From Zhengitettix transpicula (Eukaryota; Arthropoda; Insecta; Orthoptera; Tetrigidae), in assembly GCA_037074705.1 (NCBI GenBank), contig CM073596.1, forward strand, positions 11,116,001 to 11,180,000: 64,000 nt of DNA, given 5' to 3'. Each line of letters starts with the position of its first letter. Position 1 is the first letter of the stretch. The notes below the pieces were generated by a model. The model saw only the letters and a list, made by a program, of their open reading frames with translations, did no database searches and was not told where the DNA came from. Below, in pieces: positions 13,301-22,369 of this stretch. A program made the translations under genes and the position numbers.

Positions 13301-16300
13301 CCATGCGTTATAAGAGAATGTGTGTGTGTGTGTGTGTGTGCAGGAAGGGTTGTACCTCACACACGAGTACATATGTAATAACTCCCCTCCCTTGGTTGGA
13401 GATTGTGTCCCGCTTAATGGTTTTTATTAGACTTTATGTTTGCTCGGAAGAGAAAAAATCCTCTCTCAACTCTAGACTCATAATAAATAAATAAATATAA
13501 TGGGCTAACATTAGTCAGAAAAGGTTTGTTAATTAACAACGTCATTAATGCAATATATCACTACGCTTCGTCCCTACTTTTGGGGACGTCAACAGGTGGT
13601 CAATAACATTTGAGAATTCTTATATATAAGATTAAAAAAATACCAATTATTGAAAGTCTTAGAAGTGAATAGAATACACAAATGTTGGAATGAAAAGTTG
13701 TGTTATTTACTAGCTGGGTGCCGGCGTAGTTGTCATATATCCATAACTTATTTGACTCGAATGTCGGTTACTTTTGCGTTATTTTTATGTAACGCAACTC
13801 GACCCCTATCCCTAAATGTGTTAACCTCCCATGCCGAAATGAGTTCAACTCATTGACCCCGAAAAACTTTCTTTCGACGAATATATCGGCCGTATTAACA
13901 TAATCGAAAAATTTATATGTCATAATTAAACTCAGCGACATCCATAACCCCGGATTTGACTCTAATCTCGATTGTTTTGCGTTATTTTTAAGTAACACCC
14001 CTCCACCCCCACCCCTAAGCCTGCTCCCCTCCCGTGCCGAAAGGGATTGAAATTATGTACACACAATACGTAGAGGAATATTATAAATCTCACTGATCCC
14101 GAAAAAATAACGATTCGACGCAAAAATCGGCTGGTTAAGATGTTAGAAAATTTTGACCCCCCCCCCCCCGCTGACCACTGCCCAAACCCCGCGCGTTGCC
14201 CAGGTTGTCATAAATAAACTCAGCGTCATCCATAACCACGATTTAACTCGGATCTAGGTTTATTCGCGGTTATTTTTACGTAACGCCCCTCCACCCCGAC
14301 CCTTAAGCGTGCTCCCCTCTTGAAAGGGGTTGAAATTATACTCAAAAACATCGGTAGAAATGCTATCGACCTAATTAACCCTGAAATATATTTATTCAAC
14401 GCAGATATCGGCCAGGTTTGCACATTTGAAAATTTCCACTCCAGTCCACCCCCTCCCCTGGGGATGGTAGACGTGTCTTACCCCCAAAGTGGTCGCAAGG
14501 AACACGTGTACGAAATTCGAGAAATTTGCTCCTCTAGTGTAGATTTGTATAGGGAACATACGCACAAACAAACTTACAAACACACTGTTTTATTTATTAG
14601 ATCTTGAGAGTGTAAAAAATACTTCCGGTACCTAAAAAGAATCAAAATTATTTGCCATACCTTAAGGGAGTGATTAATTATTTTCTTTTCTGTAAGAGAG
14701 TTAGAACAGACCCGGTAAGTTATCGGAACCAAAAATCATAACGGTACTTTAAGAAGGAAAAAAATATTTCCATTACGTTAATAAAGTCAAAAAGAGTTCC
14801 CGTACCCTAATAAAATGAAATAAAATATTACTTCCGTTCCCTTGATTGTCTAAAGTACTCTCGGTGCCGTAACAACGTGATAATAAATTATCAGGGAAAC
14901 GATGAAAAGAATGGTCCTTAATGATTGATTAATCAATGTTTTGGATACTCTGCTACTAAAATTCCAAGAAATGATGTTTTAGGATGTGTTGAAAAAATTT
15001 AATCGTTATCAGTTCCATAAATATTTAACTTTGTTATCAACAGGCAAGACGCAGCTTTCAAAATTCGTTTATAAAATATTAAAAATATTTTTTCAGAAAT
15101 TAATAATTGAATATCATACAAGTGTATGGTTTTCTTATGAAATTTAATAATTTTTTCATGCCATAATCTGTTTTATTAGAACTTTAGTGTCATAATATTC
15201 AAGATATTTGAGGCAATTACAATATAAATAAATCAATGATGTCGCATCTTTTTATTACTCACTTAATGACGTCCCAAATTAGGTAAGAAACGTAGTGATG
15301 CAGTTATTAAACCCACTGACAGTTTTCTTATTTATTTTTAACATTACAAATATTTAGATAATAAGATATGAAAAAAGAAAGGGAAATATTAAATATAACA
15401 AGTAATATGTACGAAAAGTTTTTTTTTCTTCTTTCTTTTTAAACTAGAGACTTAATGAAGGAAAATAATTTTCTTCATTAAAAATATTTGTTTTATAAAT
15501 CTGAAAAATGAAGAGAAATATTCAATATAATTAATTTGTATTAAATCGTACTTTTTTATTTTAGGACTTTAATGAAAGGAAAGTCTTTTGCTAAAATTAT
15601 AAATATTGGAGTAATTAAATCTGAAAAATGAAGGGAAATATTCAATACAGAAATTAATTGGTATTAAATAGTCCTTTTTTATTTTAGGGGTGAAATAAAA
15701 GAAAATATTTTGCAAAAATTATTAATATCGGAATAATTAAATCTGAAAAATGAAGGGAATTATCAAAAACAGAAATTAATTTGTATTAAACTGTCATTTT
15801 TTTTAAAATTGAGGCTGAATGACAGAAAATACTTTTTTAATTCAAATTAGTTAAATAATAAAATCTGGAAAGTGAAGGAAAAGATTTAATATAGAATAAA
15901 TTTGTATTATATCGTTCTTTTGTCTTTGTAGGCTAAAATGAAAGAAAATACTTTTAAATTTAAAATATTGAAATAATTAAATCAGCAACATGAAGGGAAA
16001 TATTCAATATAGATATTAATTTGTTTTAAATTGTCCTTTCCTATTTCTAGGATAAAATGAAAGAGAATACTTTTTAATTTTATAATATTTAAATAATTAA
16101 ATCTGCAAAACGAAAGGATATACTAAATATAGAAATTAATTCGTAATAAATCGTGCTTTTTTTATTTCGAGGCTCAAATGAACGAAAATCCTTTGCTGAA
16201 TTCCAAATATTGCACTAGGTAAATATGGAAAAGGAAGGGATATAACCAATACAGACTAAATTGATGTGACTTTAATTCTGAGGCTTAAATGAAGGATAAT

Positions 16301-18292
16301 CGCCCGCGAATAGTTAAATCTGCTAAATGAAGGGAAATATTGAACACAGAAATTAATTTGTATTAAATCGTTGGTTTTTAAGATTAAAGCATAATGAAAG
16401 ATAATACTTTTTAAATTAAAAATATTTACATAATAACATCTGGAAAGTGAAGGAAAATATTCAATATGGAAATTAATTTATATTAAATAGTCCTTTTTTA
16501 TTTCTAGGCTATATTGAAAGAACACACTTTTTAAATTTAAAATATATAAATAATTAAATAAAAATATAAAGGGGAATATTAAATATAGAAATTAATTTGT
16601 TTTCAATTGAAAGAAAATATTTTTTAAATTCATGATATATAAATGATTAAATCTGCAAAATGAAGGGAAATATTGAAAACAGAAAAAAATTGTATTAAAT
16701 CGTCGTTTTTTAAGATTAAAGCTTAATGAAAGAAAATACTTTTTAAATTAAAGATATTTACATAATAAATTCTGGAAAGAGAAGTAAAATATTAAATATA
16801 GAAATCAGTTTATATTATATACTCCTTTATTTCTATGCTAAAATTAAAGAAAACAGTTTTTAAATTTTAAATATTTAAATAATTAAATAAAAAATATGAA
16901 GGGTAATATTCAATATAGAAATTAATTTATATTAAGTTATTTTTATTTTTAGGCTAAAATGAAATAAAACAGTTTTTAAATTAAAAATATTTAAATAATT
17001 AAATACAAAATATGAAGGGGAATATTCAATATAGAAATTAATTTATATTAAATAGTCCTTTTTTTATTTCTAGGCTAATTTTTTAAATTAAAAATATTAA
17101 AATAATTAAATAAAAAATATGAAGGGGAATGCTCAATATAGAAATTAATTCATATTAAATAGTCCTTTTTTATTTCTAGGCTAAAATGAAAGAAAATAGT
17201 TTTTATATTTATAAAATTTAAATAATTAAATCGGAAAACCGAAGGGAAATATTCAATATAGAAATTAATTTGTTTTAAATCGTCCTTTCCTTATTTAGAG
17301 GCTTAAATGTTGAAAATACTTTGCTACATTACAAATATTTAATTATTTATACTTGGAAAATGCAGGGAAATATTCAATATTGATAACAAATCACTCCTGA
17401 TTTATTTTGAGGACAATGCTTTGTTAAATTACAAATTATTTGATTAGGTAAATATGGAAAATGAAGGGATATAATCAATATAGAAAGTAATTTAGATTCA
17501 ATTGTTGTGACTTTATTACGATGCTGAAATGAAAGGAAAATCGTCGGCGAATTTGCCAACAGTTGAATAATTAAATCTGAAAAATGAAGGGATATATCTA
17601 ATATGTAGTAAAACGTTTTTCTTAATACTTTTAAGAATGCGTCATATTTAAAGGAATAGTAATGGAAACGATACTATATCATTATTTAGGAATTATTCTC
17701 GGTAGATGTCAATACTTTTGACGTCACTGGGTGACGTCACGTCCGTGGTACCGAATTCGTCTTTAGCCAAGAATTGGAACGCATTTTACAATCAATTCAA
17801 AAACACTGTTTCGTTGTTAAAAAAAACTTACATCTGCTGCTAAATTATTATTAAAATGGATCAGAAAGCATAAAAATCTGATTATAACTATTACTGTTTT
17901 TTGCATTGCTGTTAGGAAGGGGGAGGGGGGGATTGAGACTTGAGATGTAATTATGGTTTCCCTATCAATAAAGAAAAATAGTGACTGACACTTGATGACG
18001 TCACACTGCGTTGTGCGATATGATTGGGGAAGATTTGGCATGGTATTGGTCCTGAGGGGTGAAAGTTGAGACTCACCACGTCGGCGCCCGAGGCGTCCCT
18101 CAGCTCGTGTATCTCCTCGGGGGAGAAGACTGACGCCAAGGAGCAGGAGGAAGCTGCCGAGGGTCCGGGACCTTCGATGGGTCCGGGTCCAGCAGCAGAG
18201 ACGCCTTCCGCAGGCTCCGAGGCCGTGGTCTCCCCGCGACGCCGCAGCTCCCTCTCCTTCTTGCGAGTTTTCTTGCCACGAGACATGTTCAT
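1329..18292 (-). CDS. Gene 1: ankyrin-repeat / helical-repeat / pseudokinase protein, 11 coding exons
   Basis: Spliced coding sequence of 1065 codons plus stop, read 18292 to 1329. Exons: 18077-18292, 7764-7862, 7475-7693, 7207-7404, 4778-4894, 4557-4706, 4306-4481, 2816-4027, 2225-2723, 1425-1672, 1329-1392. Every junction has GT..AG and phases agree. Layout: basic and Gly/Pro-rich N-terminus (1-72), ankyrin repeats (about 73-270), leucine-rich helices resembling armadillo/HEAT repeats (about 271-480), Pro/Gln/Ser-rich linker with charged helices (about 480-795), kinase fold (about 815-1045). The kinase keeps AVK Lys854, DFG 957-959 and the C-lobe Arg1037. It has HGN (937-939) instead of HRD, no clear alpha-C Glu and no APE, so it is probably catalytically dead. 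Only about 19 residues separate DFG from the alpha-F Asp978. Ankyrin plus degraded kinase recalls RNase L, and GGAHPFG (992-998) recalls IRE1, but no KEN RNase domain follows. No signal peptide or membrane segment is evident. Function unknown; probably a scaffold or allosteric regulator (inference). Confidence 0.8.
1425..1672 (-). CDS. Gene 1 exon 10 (pseudokinase C-lobe, residues 963-1045)
   Basis: 248 bp, acceptor CTTGTCAG, donor GTAGAA, ends phase 2. It has the alpha-F region [17 protein letters not shown], then TGGAHPFG and [21 protein letters not shown], the conserved end of a kinase domain. No APE motif precedes alpha-F. The activation segment is therefore about half the usual length. 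Confidence 0.85.
2225..2723 (-). CDS. Gene 1 exon 9 (pseudokinase N-lobe and catalytic loop, residues 796-962)
   Basis: 499 bp, acceptor ATCCGCAG, donor GTGAAC after CAG. The N-lobe has a degenerate Gly-loop and the ATP-lysine motif LAVKRL. The hinge side chain run is [18 protein letters not shown]. The catalytic loop reads [14 protein letters not shown], with Asn replacing the catalytic Asp, and is followed by LKLADFG. The alpha-C helix ([19 protein letters not shown]) lacks the usual Glu. These are visible substitutions; loss of phosphotransfer is an inference. Confidence 0.85.
2816..4027 (-). CDS. Gene 1 exon 8 (long linker exon, residues 392-796)
   Basis: 1212 bp, acceptor CTCAACAG, donor GTACGT (phase 2). 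It begins with a hydrophobic helix ([16 protein letters not shown]), then a conserved-looking segment with [19 protein letters not shown]. Next come runs of Pro and Gln (about residues 470-495), a Ser/Asp/Arg-rich disordered stretch, a charged coiled-coil-like part ([36 protein letters not shown]), and a poly-Gln/Pro end. The hydrophobic helix is internal and fits a repeat core better than a membrane anchor. An acceptor 16 bp further on would break the frame, which decides the acceptor choice. Confidence 0.75.
4306..4481 (-). CDS. Gene 1 exon 7 (residues 334-392)
   Basis: 176 bp, acceptor TTGTAG, donor GTGAGT. It leaves two bases (CA) that are completed by the first base of exon 8 to give Gln. 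It encodes helices such as [20 protein letters not shown] and [12 protein letters not shown], typical of armadillo-like repeats. Confidence 0.75.
4557..4706 (-). CDS. Gene 1 exon 6 (residues 284-333, helical repeat)
   Basis: 50 codons, acceptor ATTCAG, donor GTAAGA, phase 0. The peptide is amphipathic and leucine-rich (for example [18 protein letters not shown]), resembling armadillo or HEAT helices. No precise family is assigned. Confidence 0.75.
4778..4894 (-). CDS. Gene 1 exon 5 (residues 245-283)
   Basis: 39 codons, acceptor CTCTGCAG, donor GTGAAG, phase 0. It opens with a last degenerate ankyrin helix ([16 protein letters not shown]), then moves into helical repeat sequence. The intron before it (4895-7206) is 2.3 kb and filled with interspersed repeats. 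Confidence 0.75.
5533..6048 (+). repeat. Interspersed repeat, TAGC-head family (subtype III head, subtype II tail)
   Basis: Begins with GTGCCCGGCGGTGCTCGG and ends ACAGGCATTCATTTTTATATG, as other members do. The body shares a block (CAGCATAAATATCGTCAGTG) with 6052, 20405 and 43912. It lies in intron 4 of gene 1. Confidence 0.6.
6052..6740 (+). repeat. Interspersed repeat, TAGC-head family subtype III
   Basis: Starts TAGCTTTGCCCGGGTATTTA. It shares a long body with 20405-20950, including the GGAGTAAAG..ACAACCTTAA and CTACTCCAGGTA blocks. No open frame of note. Probably a non-autonomous retroposon or decayed LINE 3' end. Confidence 0.55.
6867..6874. promoter_or_regulatory. CRE palindrome in intron 4 of gene 1
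   Basis: Perfect TGACGTCA in a locally GC-richer patch. No other regulatory signal was recognised around it. Confidence 0.25.
7207..7404 (-). CDS. Gene 1 exon 4 (residues 179-244, ankyrin)
   Basis: 66 codons, phase 0, acceptor TTCACAG, donor GTCAGA. Two ankyrin repeats are visible: one starting [17 protein letters not shown], and one with [19 protein letters not shown] followed by [11 protein letters not shown]. Confidence 0.85.
7475..7693 (-). CDS. Gene 1 exon 3 (residues 106-178, ankyrin)
   Basis: 73 codons, phase 0 at both ends, acceptor CCGCAG and donor GTGACT. Contains a textbook ankyrin repeat: [19 protein letters not shown] followed by [10 protein letters not shown]. The next repeat is degenerate ([12 protein letters not shown]). 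GC content is far above the flanking introns. Confidence 0.85.
7764..7862 (-). CDS. Gene 1 exon 2 (residues 73-105, ankyrin)
   Basis: 33 codons, acceptor TTCTAG at 7863-7868 and donor GTGAGT at 7758-7763, phase 0 on both sides. It begins [20 protein letters not shown], the helix-turn-helix pattern of an ankyrin repeat. Confidence 0.8.
7945..8040. repeat. TA-rich microsatellite
   Basis: Irregular (TA)n with AATAT interruptions; target site of the LTR at 8041. Confidence 0.8.
8041..9466 (+). mobile_element. Solo LTR (family A), interrupted by an A-tailed retroposon
   Basis: Begins TGTAATGCCAG and ends GATTATTACA, flanked on both sides by ATAT. The body is homologous to the reverse complement of 44294-45181: shared blocks include CAAACCCAG near the 3' end and a GTTTACAAAT / CAGATTTCGTTCA region. 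It is split by the insertion at 8194-8660. No internal coding region (gag/pol) remains. A terminal-inverted-repeat element cannot be excluded, because the ends also pair imperfectly. Confidence 0.6.
8194..8660 (-). mobile_element. A-tailed retroposon copy 1, with target-site duplication
   Basis: Poly-T at 8193-8214 (an A-tail on the minus strand) and a body shared with eleven other copies. GAGAGCCAGT occurs at both sides (8184-8193 and 8661-8670), which marks a 10-bp target-site duplication inside the LTR. This copy is 5'-truncated. Short open frames through it are products of repeat conservation, not a gene. Confidence 0.8.
9475..10561 (+). mobile_element. Second LTR-like element (family A)
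   Basis: Begins TGTAATAATTAA and ends TTAATTATTACA (12-bp perfect terminal inversion), flanked by ATAT on both sides and separated from the previous LTR by 8 bp. Near its 3' end three degenerate copies of a roughly 65-bp unit contain TTTTGGCGACCTCAACGTG, a string that looks like a primer-binding region. Confidence 0.5.
10562..10645. repeat. TA-rich microsatellite
   Basis: Irregular ATATAATATA run after the second LTR. Confidence 0.75.
10646..11384. other. AT-rich intronic DNA with a small tandem duplication
   Basis: A unit of about 38 bp containing GTCAGATTTCGATAACC is repeated at 10817 and 10854. Another string, TTTCAACGTGCAACTTG (11210), resembles the 65-bp units of the preceding LTR. Nothing else recognised. 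Confidence 0.4.
11385..11776 (+). repeat. TAGC-head family fragment (subtype II, 3' part)
   Basis: Contains GACCTCTATAACCCGGGATT and ends GACAGACATTAATTTTTATA, the common tail of the family. Confidence 0.55.
12038..12862 (+). repeat. TAGC-head family, near full-length subtype II copy
   Basis: Head TAGCTGGGTGCCCGGCGTTG at 12040; the body repeats CATAACC...TTTGACTCCAATCTCGG and GTGTTTGTTTCCTGGTCACA; tail CAATTCATTTTTATATATAT runs into a TA microsatellite (12795-12862). About 0.8 kb, no coding capacity. Confidence 0.65.
13319..13340. repeat. TG microsatellite
   Basis: (TG)10-11 run. Confidence 0.85.
13711..14605 (+). repeat. TAGC-head family, two overlapping copies
   Basis: Heads at 13711 (TAGCTGGGTGCCGGCG) and about 14190 (GCGCGTTGCCCAGG). 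Tail with CAAACAAACTTACAAACACA and TTTTATTTATTAG at 14570-14605. A C-run of 12 sits at 14158-14169. Confidence 0.6.
14606..15359. other. AT-rich intronic DNA
   Basis: Several ACCTTAAG-type blocks link 14610-14860 to the subtype III repeats at 6230 and 20690. The remainder shows nothing recognisable. Confidence 0.4.
15360..17620. repeat. Satellite array, about 20 units of roughly 115 bp
   Basis: The block ATGAAGGGAAATATTCAATA recurs at about 15508, 15628, 15748, 15990, 16327, 16660, 17240 and further degenerate positions, spaced mostly 95-125 bp apart. Each unit also carries GAAATTAATTTGTATTAAAT and TTTTTTATTTCTAGGCTAAA. Units differ by substitutions and small indels, so the array is old. It lies in intron 1 of gene 1. 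Confidence 0.85.
17719..17739. promoter_or_regulatory. Two perfect CRE palindromes
   Basis: TGACGTCA at 17719-17726 and 17732-17739, 13 bp centre to centre, about 340 bp inside intron 1 of gene 1. A third perfect copy lies at 17996-18003. CRE is the binding site of CREB/ATF family bZIP factors. Confidence 0.5.
17996..18003. promoter_or_regulatory. Third CRE palindrome in intron 1
   Basis: TGACGTCA, 74 bp downstream of the exon 1 donor of gene 1. Confidence 0.45.
18077..18292 (-). CDS. Gene 1 exon 1 (start codon; residues 1-72)
   Basis: Starts [12 protein letters not shown]; a second in-frame ATG lies two codons on, and either could be used. The sequence is strongly basic for 20 residues, then GPGP-rich, then a short acidic helix ([10 protein letters not shown]) ending ASGADV before a strong GTGAGT donor at 18071-18076. 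It ends in phase 0. Joining it to 7764-7862 yields a normal ankyrin-style run ([14 protein letters not shown]), which is the main reason for linking it across a 10-kb intron. It is the least secure junction of the gene. Confidence 0.65.
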
Positions 18293-18600
18293 TTGTCGTC
18301 TTGTTCCTATCTCACATGCCGCGACCTCAGCTGCCGTTCCTTCCTTTCAGTTGCAAACAACAATGCGCATGCACTTTCCAGAGACTACTGCAACAGCGAC
18401 AGTCGCGCCTCTATCGCCGGTAAAGAGAATGCATACCAACAAATGTGTATAGGTTAAGAGGGACCGGCATCCGCACTCATTAACAACTCAGAATTTATTA
18501 CGTTCAGCGAGATTAAACTTTCCGTTGTCGCCCTTGAAGAAGGAAGCGTTGATGTGCGCAACAACATCTTTGGATCGGAGACGACGATAATATCTATGGA
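18293..18600 (-). promoter_or_regulatory. Putative promoter / 5' UTR of gene 1 with an NRF1-type site
   Basis: A GC- and CpG-richer block directly upstream of the start codon. It contains TGCGCATGCAC at 18364-18374, a close match to the palindromic NRF1 site (bound in insects by Erect wing), about 70 bp upstream of the ATG. No TATA box was seen. The promoter role is inferred from position. Confidence 0.45.
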
Positions 18601-18667
18601 CTGTTTTCAGCGGATGCTCGTGAGTTTTTGAAGTTGTATGCTACATCACCCCAAGCAACAATTTTCA

Positions 18668-19650
18668 CGATAAAACTATCTAATAAATAAAGCAGAGCGT
18701 TTGTTTGTTTGTATGTTCCTTATTCAAATCTACAAAATCTGTACAAATCTACTATTCTACTGTACAAATTTTGTTCCCGTGTTCTTTGCATCCAGGAAAC
18801 AAACACTGTCGGGGTGAGACGCCTACTACTCCTAGGAGCGGGCGTGGACGGGGGTGGAAAAATTCAAACCTGCTAAAACAGCCGAGATTTTACGCGGATA
18901 AGTATTTTTAGCCGTCAAAGAGATTGATAGTGTTTCTACCGATGTTATCTGAGTATAATTTCAACACCTTACAGCATGGTAAAGGATCACCGTTAGGGGT
19001 GGGGGTGTACTAACGTTACAAGAAAATAACGCGAATACAACTGAGATTGGAGTCAAATCAAGGGTAACGAATGCCGCTGAGTTTTACTGTGACATTCAAT
19101 TGGCCATTTAACCCCCCACAAGCGGAGGTGGAATTTTTCAAACATGTTAAATTGTTGATATTTACGTGGAAAAAAATTATTGTCGGGGTCAATGACGTTG
19201 ACAGTATTTTATAACGATGTTGTTTGTGTTTAATTTCCACCCCTTTCGTCATGGGAGGGTAGAACGCTTAAGGGTGGGGGTGAAAACATTCAAACATGCT
19301 AAAACGTCCGAGATTTTAGGCGGATATGTATGTTTAGGGGTCAAAGAGTTTGGTAGTGTACCAACCGATGTTATATGAATATAATTTCAACCCCTTACAA
19401 AGCACGGTATGGGTGTGGTGGAAGGGTGTTACAATAAATTAACGCAAATACAATCCATATTACAGCACATCTCGGCTAACGGACATCGCTGAGTTTAATT
19501 ATGGCATTCAATGGGCCATTTAACCCCCAGGGGCGTTTGTGGACGGGGTGGCAATTTTAAAACATGTTGATCAGGTCGATATTTGCGTGGAATAAATAAT
19601 TGACAGGGTGAATGACGTTGATAGTACGTTGATACGGGTGGCGCAGGGAG
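18668..19650 (-). repeat. TAGC-head family, subtype II copies in reverse orientation
   Basis: Starts with the reverse complement of the family tail (AATAAATAAAGCAGAGCG, GTTTGTTTGTATGTTCC), then repeats blocks such as CACTGTCGGGGTGAGACG and AACCCCTTACAAAGCACGG. At least two copies are juxtaposed. Confidence 0.6.
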
Positions 19651-19769
19651 TGAATAGGCAAAGTGCGTATGCGCAGTTGTGACAAAATCGACTAAAATAA
19701 ACTTTTAAATTATTATTATAATTTTCACACTCAGGATTATTTCATTTGAATATATAGCAGGGAATGCTT

Positions 19770-20060
19770 TACCTAATAAATAAATCTGAGTGTTTGTATG
19801 TATGTTTGTTTGTATGTTCCTTATACAAATCTACACCCGTGGAGAAAATTTCACCAAATTTCGCAAACATGTTCTTAGCTACCATGAAACAAACACTGTT
19901 CGGGGTGAGACACGTCTACCACCCACAAGGAGCGGGGGTGTAAATATTCAAACATGCTAAAACAGCCGATATTTGAGTCGGATAAATATATTTAGGAGTC
20001 AAACAGATTTATAGTGTTTCTACCGATGTTATCTGAGTATAATTTCAACACTTCACAGCA
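19770..20060 (-). repeat. TAGC-head family fragment
   Basis: Starts TAATAAATAAATCTGAGTG and contains CGGGGTGAGACACGTCTACC. Broken at 20061 by an A-tailed retroposon. Confidence 0.6.
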
Positions 20061-20405
20061 CGGTAAGAGTTGTCCCATTGGAACAGTCGGCCAGCTGCCT
20101 CCTAAACTGGTTGAAGCACGGAGAGGGGAAAGCTGTGACCCCACAGCACACCCCTCTCCCTCTCTCAGAATGATATGGGACAAGAGGACAAGTACCAAAT
20201 ACCCGACCTAACTATTGCAGGTTTTTCTAGGATTTGCCTGCATCACTTTTAGGCGAATTGCCGGGTAGGATCTTTAAATCAACAGCCCGGGAACCCTAGT
20301 TAACCTTTGGCAACGTTCCTCAACCGTTCCGCATCCCCCATTTCTATGCTATTTAAGGGGAGTTGCCACCAAGTGGATTACCCTTATGTAAAAAATTTAT
20401 GGGAC
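20061..20405 (+). mobile_element. A-tailed retroposon copy 2 (5'-truncated)
   Basis: Contains GGCCAGCTGCCTCCTAAACT, AGGTTTTTCTAGGATTTGCC and AAGGGGAGTTGCCACC, and ends CTTATGTAAAAAA. The 5' junction falls inside the family's GGTAAGAGTTGTCC block. Confidence 0.75.
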
Positions 20406-20950
20406 ACTATCTGCGTGCCCGGCGTAGTCGTGGTATATAGTTAATTTATGCCGGAGAAGGAATTGATTCGACACAAACCTCTTCATTTAACCAGCATCAA
20501 TAGCGTCACTATTCGTGACATTCAGCCATTTACGTTCCCCTCCCCGACCTAACCCCTGGGCAGCTAACTTCAAATAAACCAGTATGATGTCTGACGGCAA
20601 TTTAACAACTCGGGAATTCTCCTACTACATAAAAGAATCACGCCAAATTAAAACTGAAAAATACTCGCTGATTTAAAAATACTCCCGGTACCATCAAGGA
20701 GTAAAAAAAATACAACCTTAAACTGCACAGAGACCAAAATAAAGCTGCTACCCTAAGAAATCCAATATACCCAGGGTACCTTAAGAGGATCAAAACTACT
20801 CCAGGTACCGAGTAGTCAATCACATCCACGAAGAGGAACATTTAATTTAATTAACCACCATGGTTAATGTGAGAATTAAACTCAGCCACTCCTGAATCGA
20901 GACCCATCTCGGTTCTTTTGGTATTATTTTTAATCTTCTGTCTTTACTTG
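20406..20950 (+). repeat. TAGC-head family subtype III
   Basis: Head CTGCGTGCCCGGCGTAGTCG; the body matches 6052-6440 over several hundred bases. Confidence 0.6.
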
Positions 20951-22369
20951 ATAATTTAATCTGTTAATACCTCATCAGGTTCGTCTTCTTCCTATATTAT
21001 TTTCTTCTCCTCTGTAATCCTCGAAATATTCTATAATAATCTGTGATCAGGCGCCGGCAGTATTTCGGAACTATTTATGCCTTTGGACTGTATTAAATCA
21101 CCAGATGCATTTTTTACTGTCTTAAGGTACGGAGAATGAGTGAGTAAAGATCCTCATCTAGGTTAAGTAGGTCTGCCAGAGGGCAGGAAATGGTAAATTG
21201 TCCAAAAAGGTGTTCTCGAGGCTAATATAAATAAATACCCCACTCCATCCCCGCCCCTAGGGATTTTGAGCGCGTCTTAACCGAACGGTGTTTGTTCCCG
21301 GATCGTAAGGAACATGTGCACCGGGTTTTGTTGCAATTTCCTCAAAAGTTTTAATTTGTATGTGGAACACACATACATGTACATTGTTTTATATTTATTA
21401 GAAGATAAGATAGCAAAGAATAATCCAAAGTAGGCGTTACAGTTTTCATACAACTTAAATAATATGTCCGTTTCCCCGTTTCCCCCCCCCCCTCCCGCCC
21501 TCAAGTGTTAACGTGTTTGAAAGCGCGTCCTCCTTCCATTTTCCCGAAATATGTCCGCTCGTGCTCTGTCCATTAGTGCGGGCGGGGATTCGTCGTTGCT
21601 AATGACCTGTAATTAGTCGCCCAGTTCGTCGTCCTATGGAATTTCTGATGCAATTAGGGAGAGGCGTGCCACAGTCTCTCTCTCTCTCTCTCTCGTCTAC
21701 AATTCATACCATCCCGCAAATTATCCTCGCATTCAAACTCGAACCCCCATTCCGTCGCGACATTAATTAATTAGTATTTCACTCCTCTTCAAATGTTAAA
21801 CACATGACCTTCCTTGCCCATGGAAGATAAAGGGTTAGTTTATCAAATAAATAGACCTGTCCCCCCCTCTCCAATTTCAAGTTTATATTCTACCGACCCA
21901 ACGGTTTCTGTTCGTCCGAATTAATTACTTCGCGTCCTGCTGACCGGAAAATTTGTATTTCTGTACCGTAAATTAATTCCGCAATAAAACCAACAGGATG
22001 TTAAATGGACAGAAAAAAAGGAATTAACCTCATTTTGTGAAAAACACCAGTCAGATAATTTATTATAAAAATAAAACATTATTAATGTTTCACCGGTAAT
22101 TGCGGCCTCTTCAATTATACATTTCAATTAAATTGGTTATAATTTATGATATGTAAAATTTAGATCAATCTGAATTTCTAAAGTGCGGTTTGCACGCTCG
22201 TTGCGGTCGCTATAGTTTCATATAATAAATTATAGCCAATTTAATTGGAATGCACGCCTCAAGAGGTTCTAATTAGGGATGAAACGTTGTGTTTGTTAAA
22301 TTAAAATGTTTTTATATTTTTTAATAAATTTACTGAGTTTATAGACTGGTATTTTTCAGATTTATTTAA
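20951..22369. other. Unassigned intergenic DNA
   Basis: Holds a (TC)9 microsatellite at 21677-21695 and a poly-C tract at 21480-21495. One short family-tail block lies at 21280-21400. No gene seen. Confidence 0.4.
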
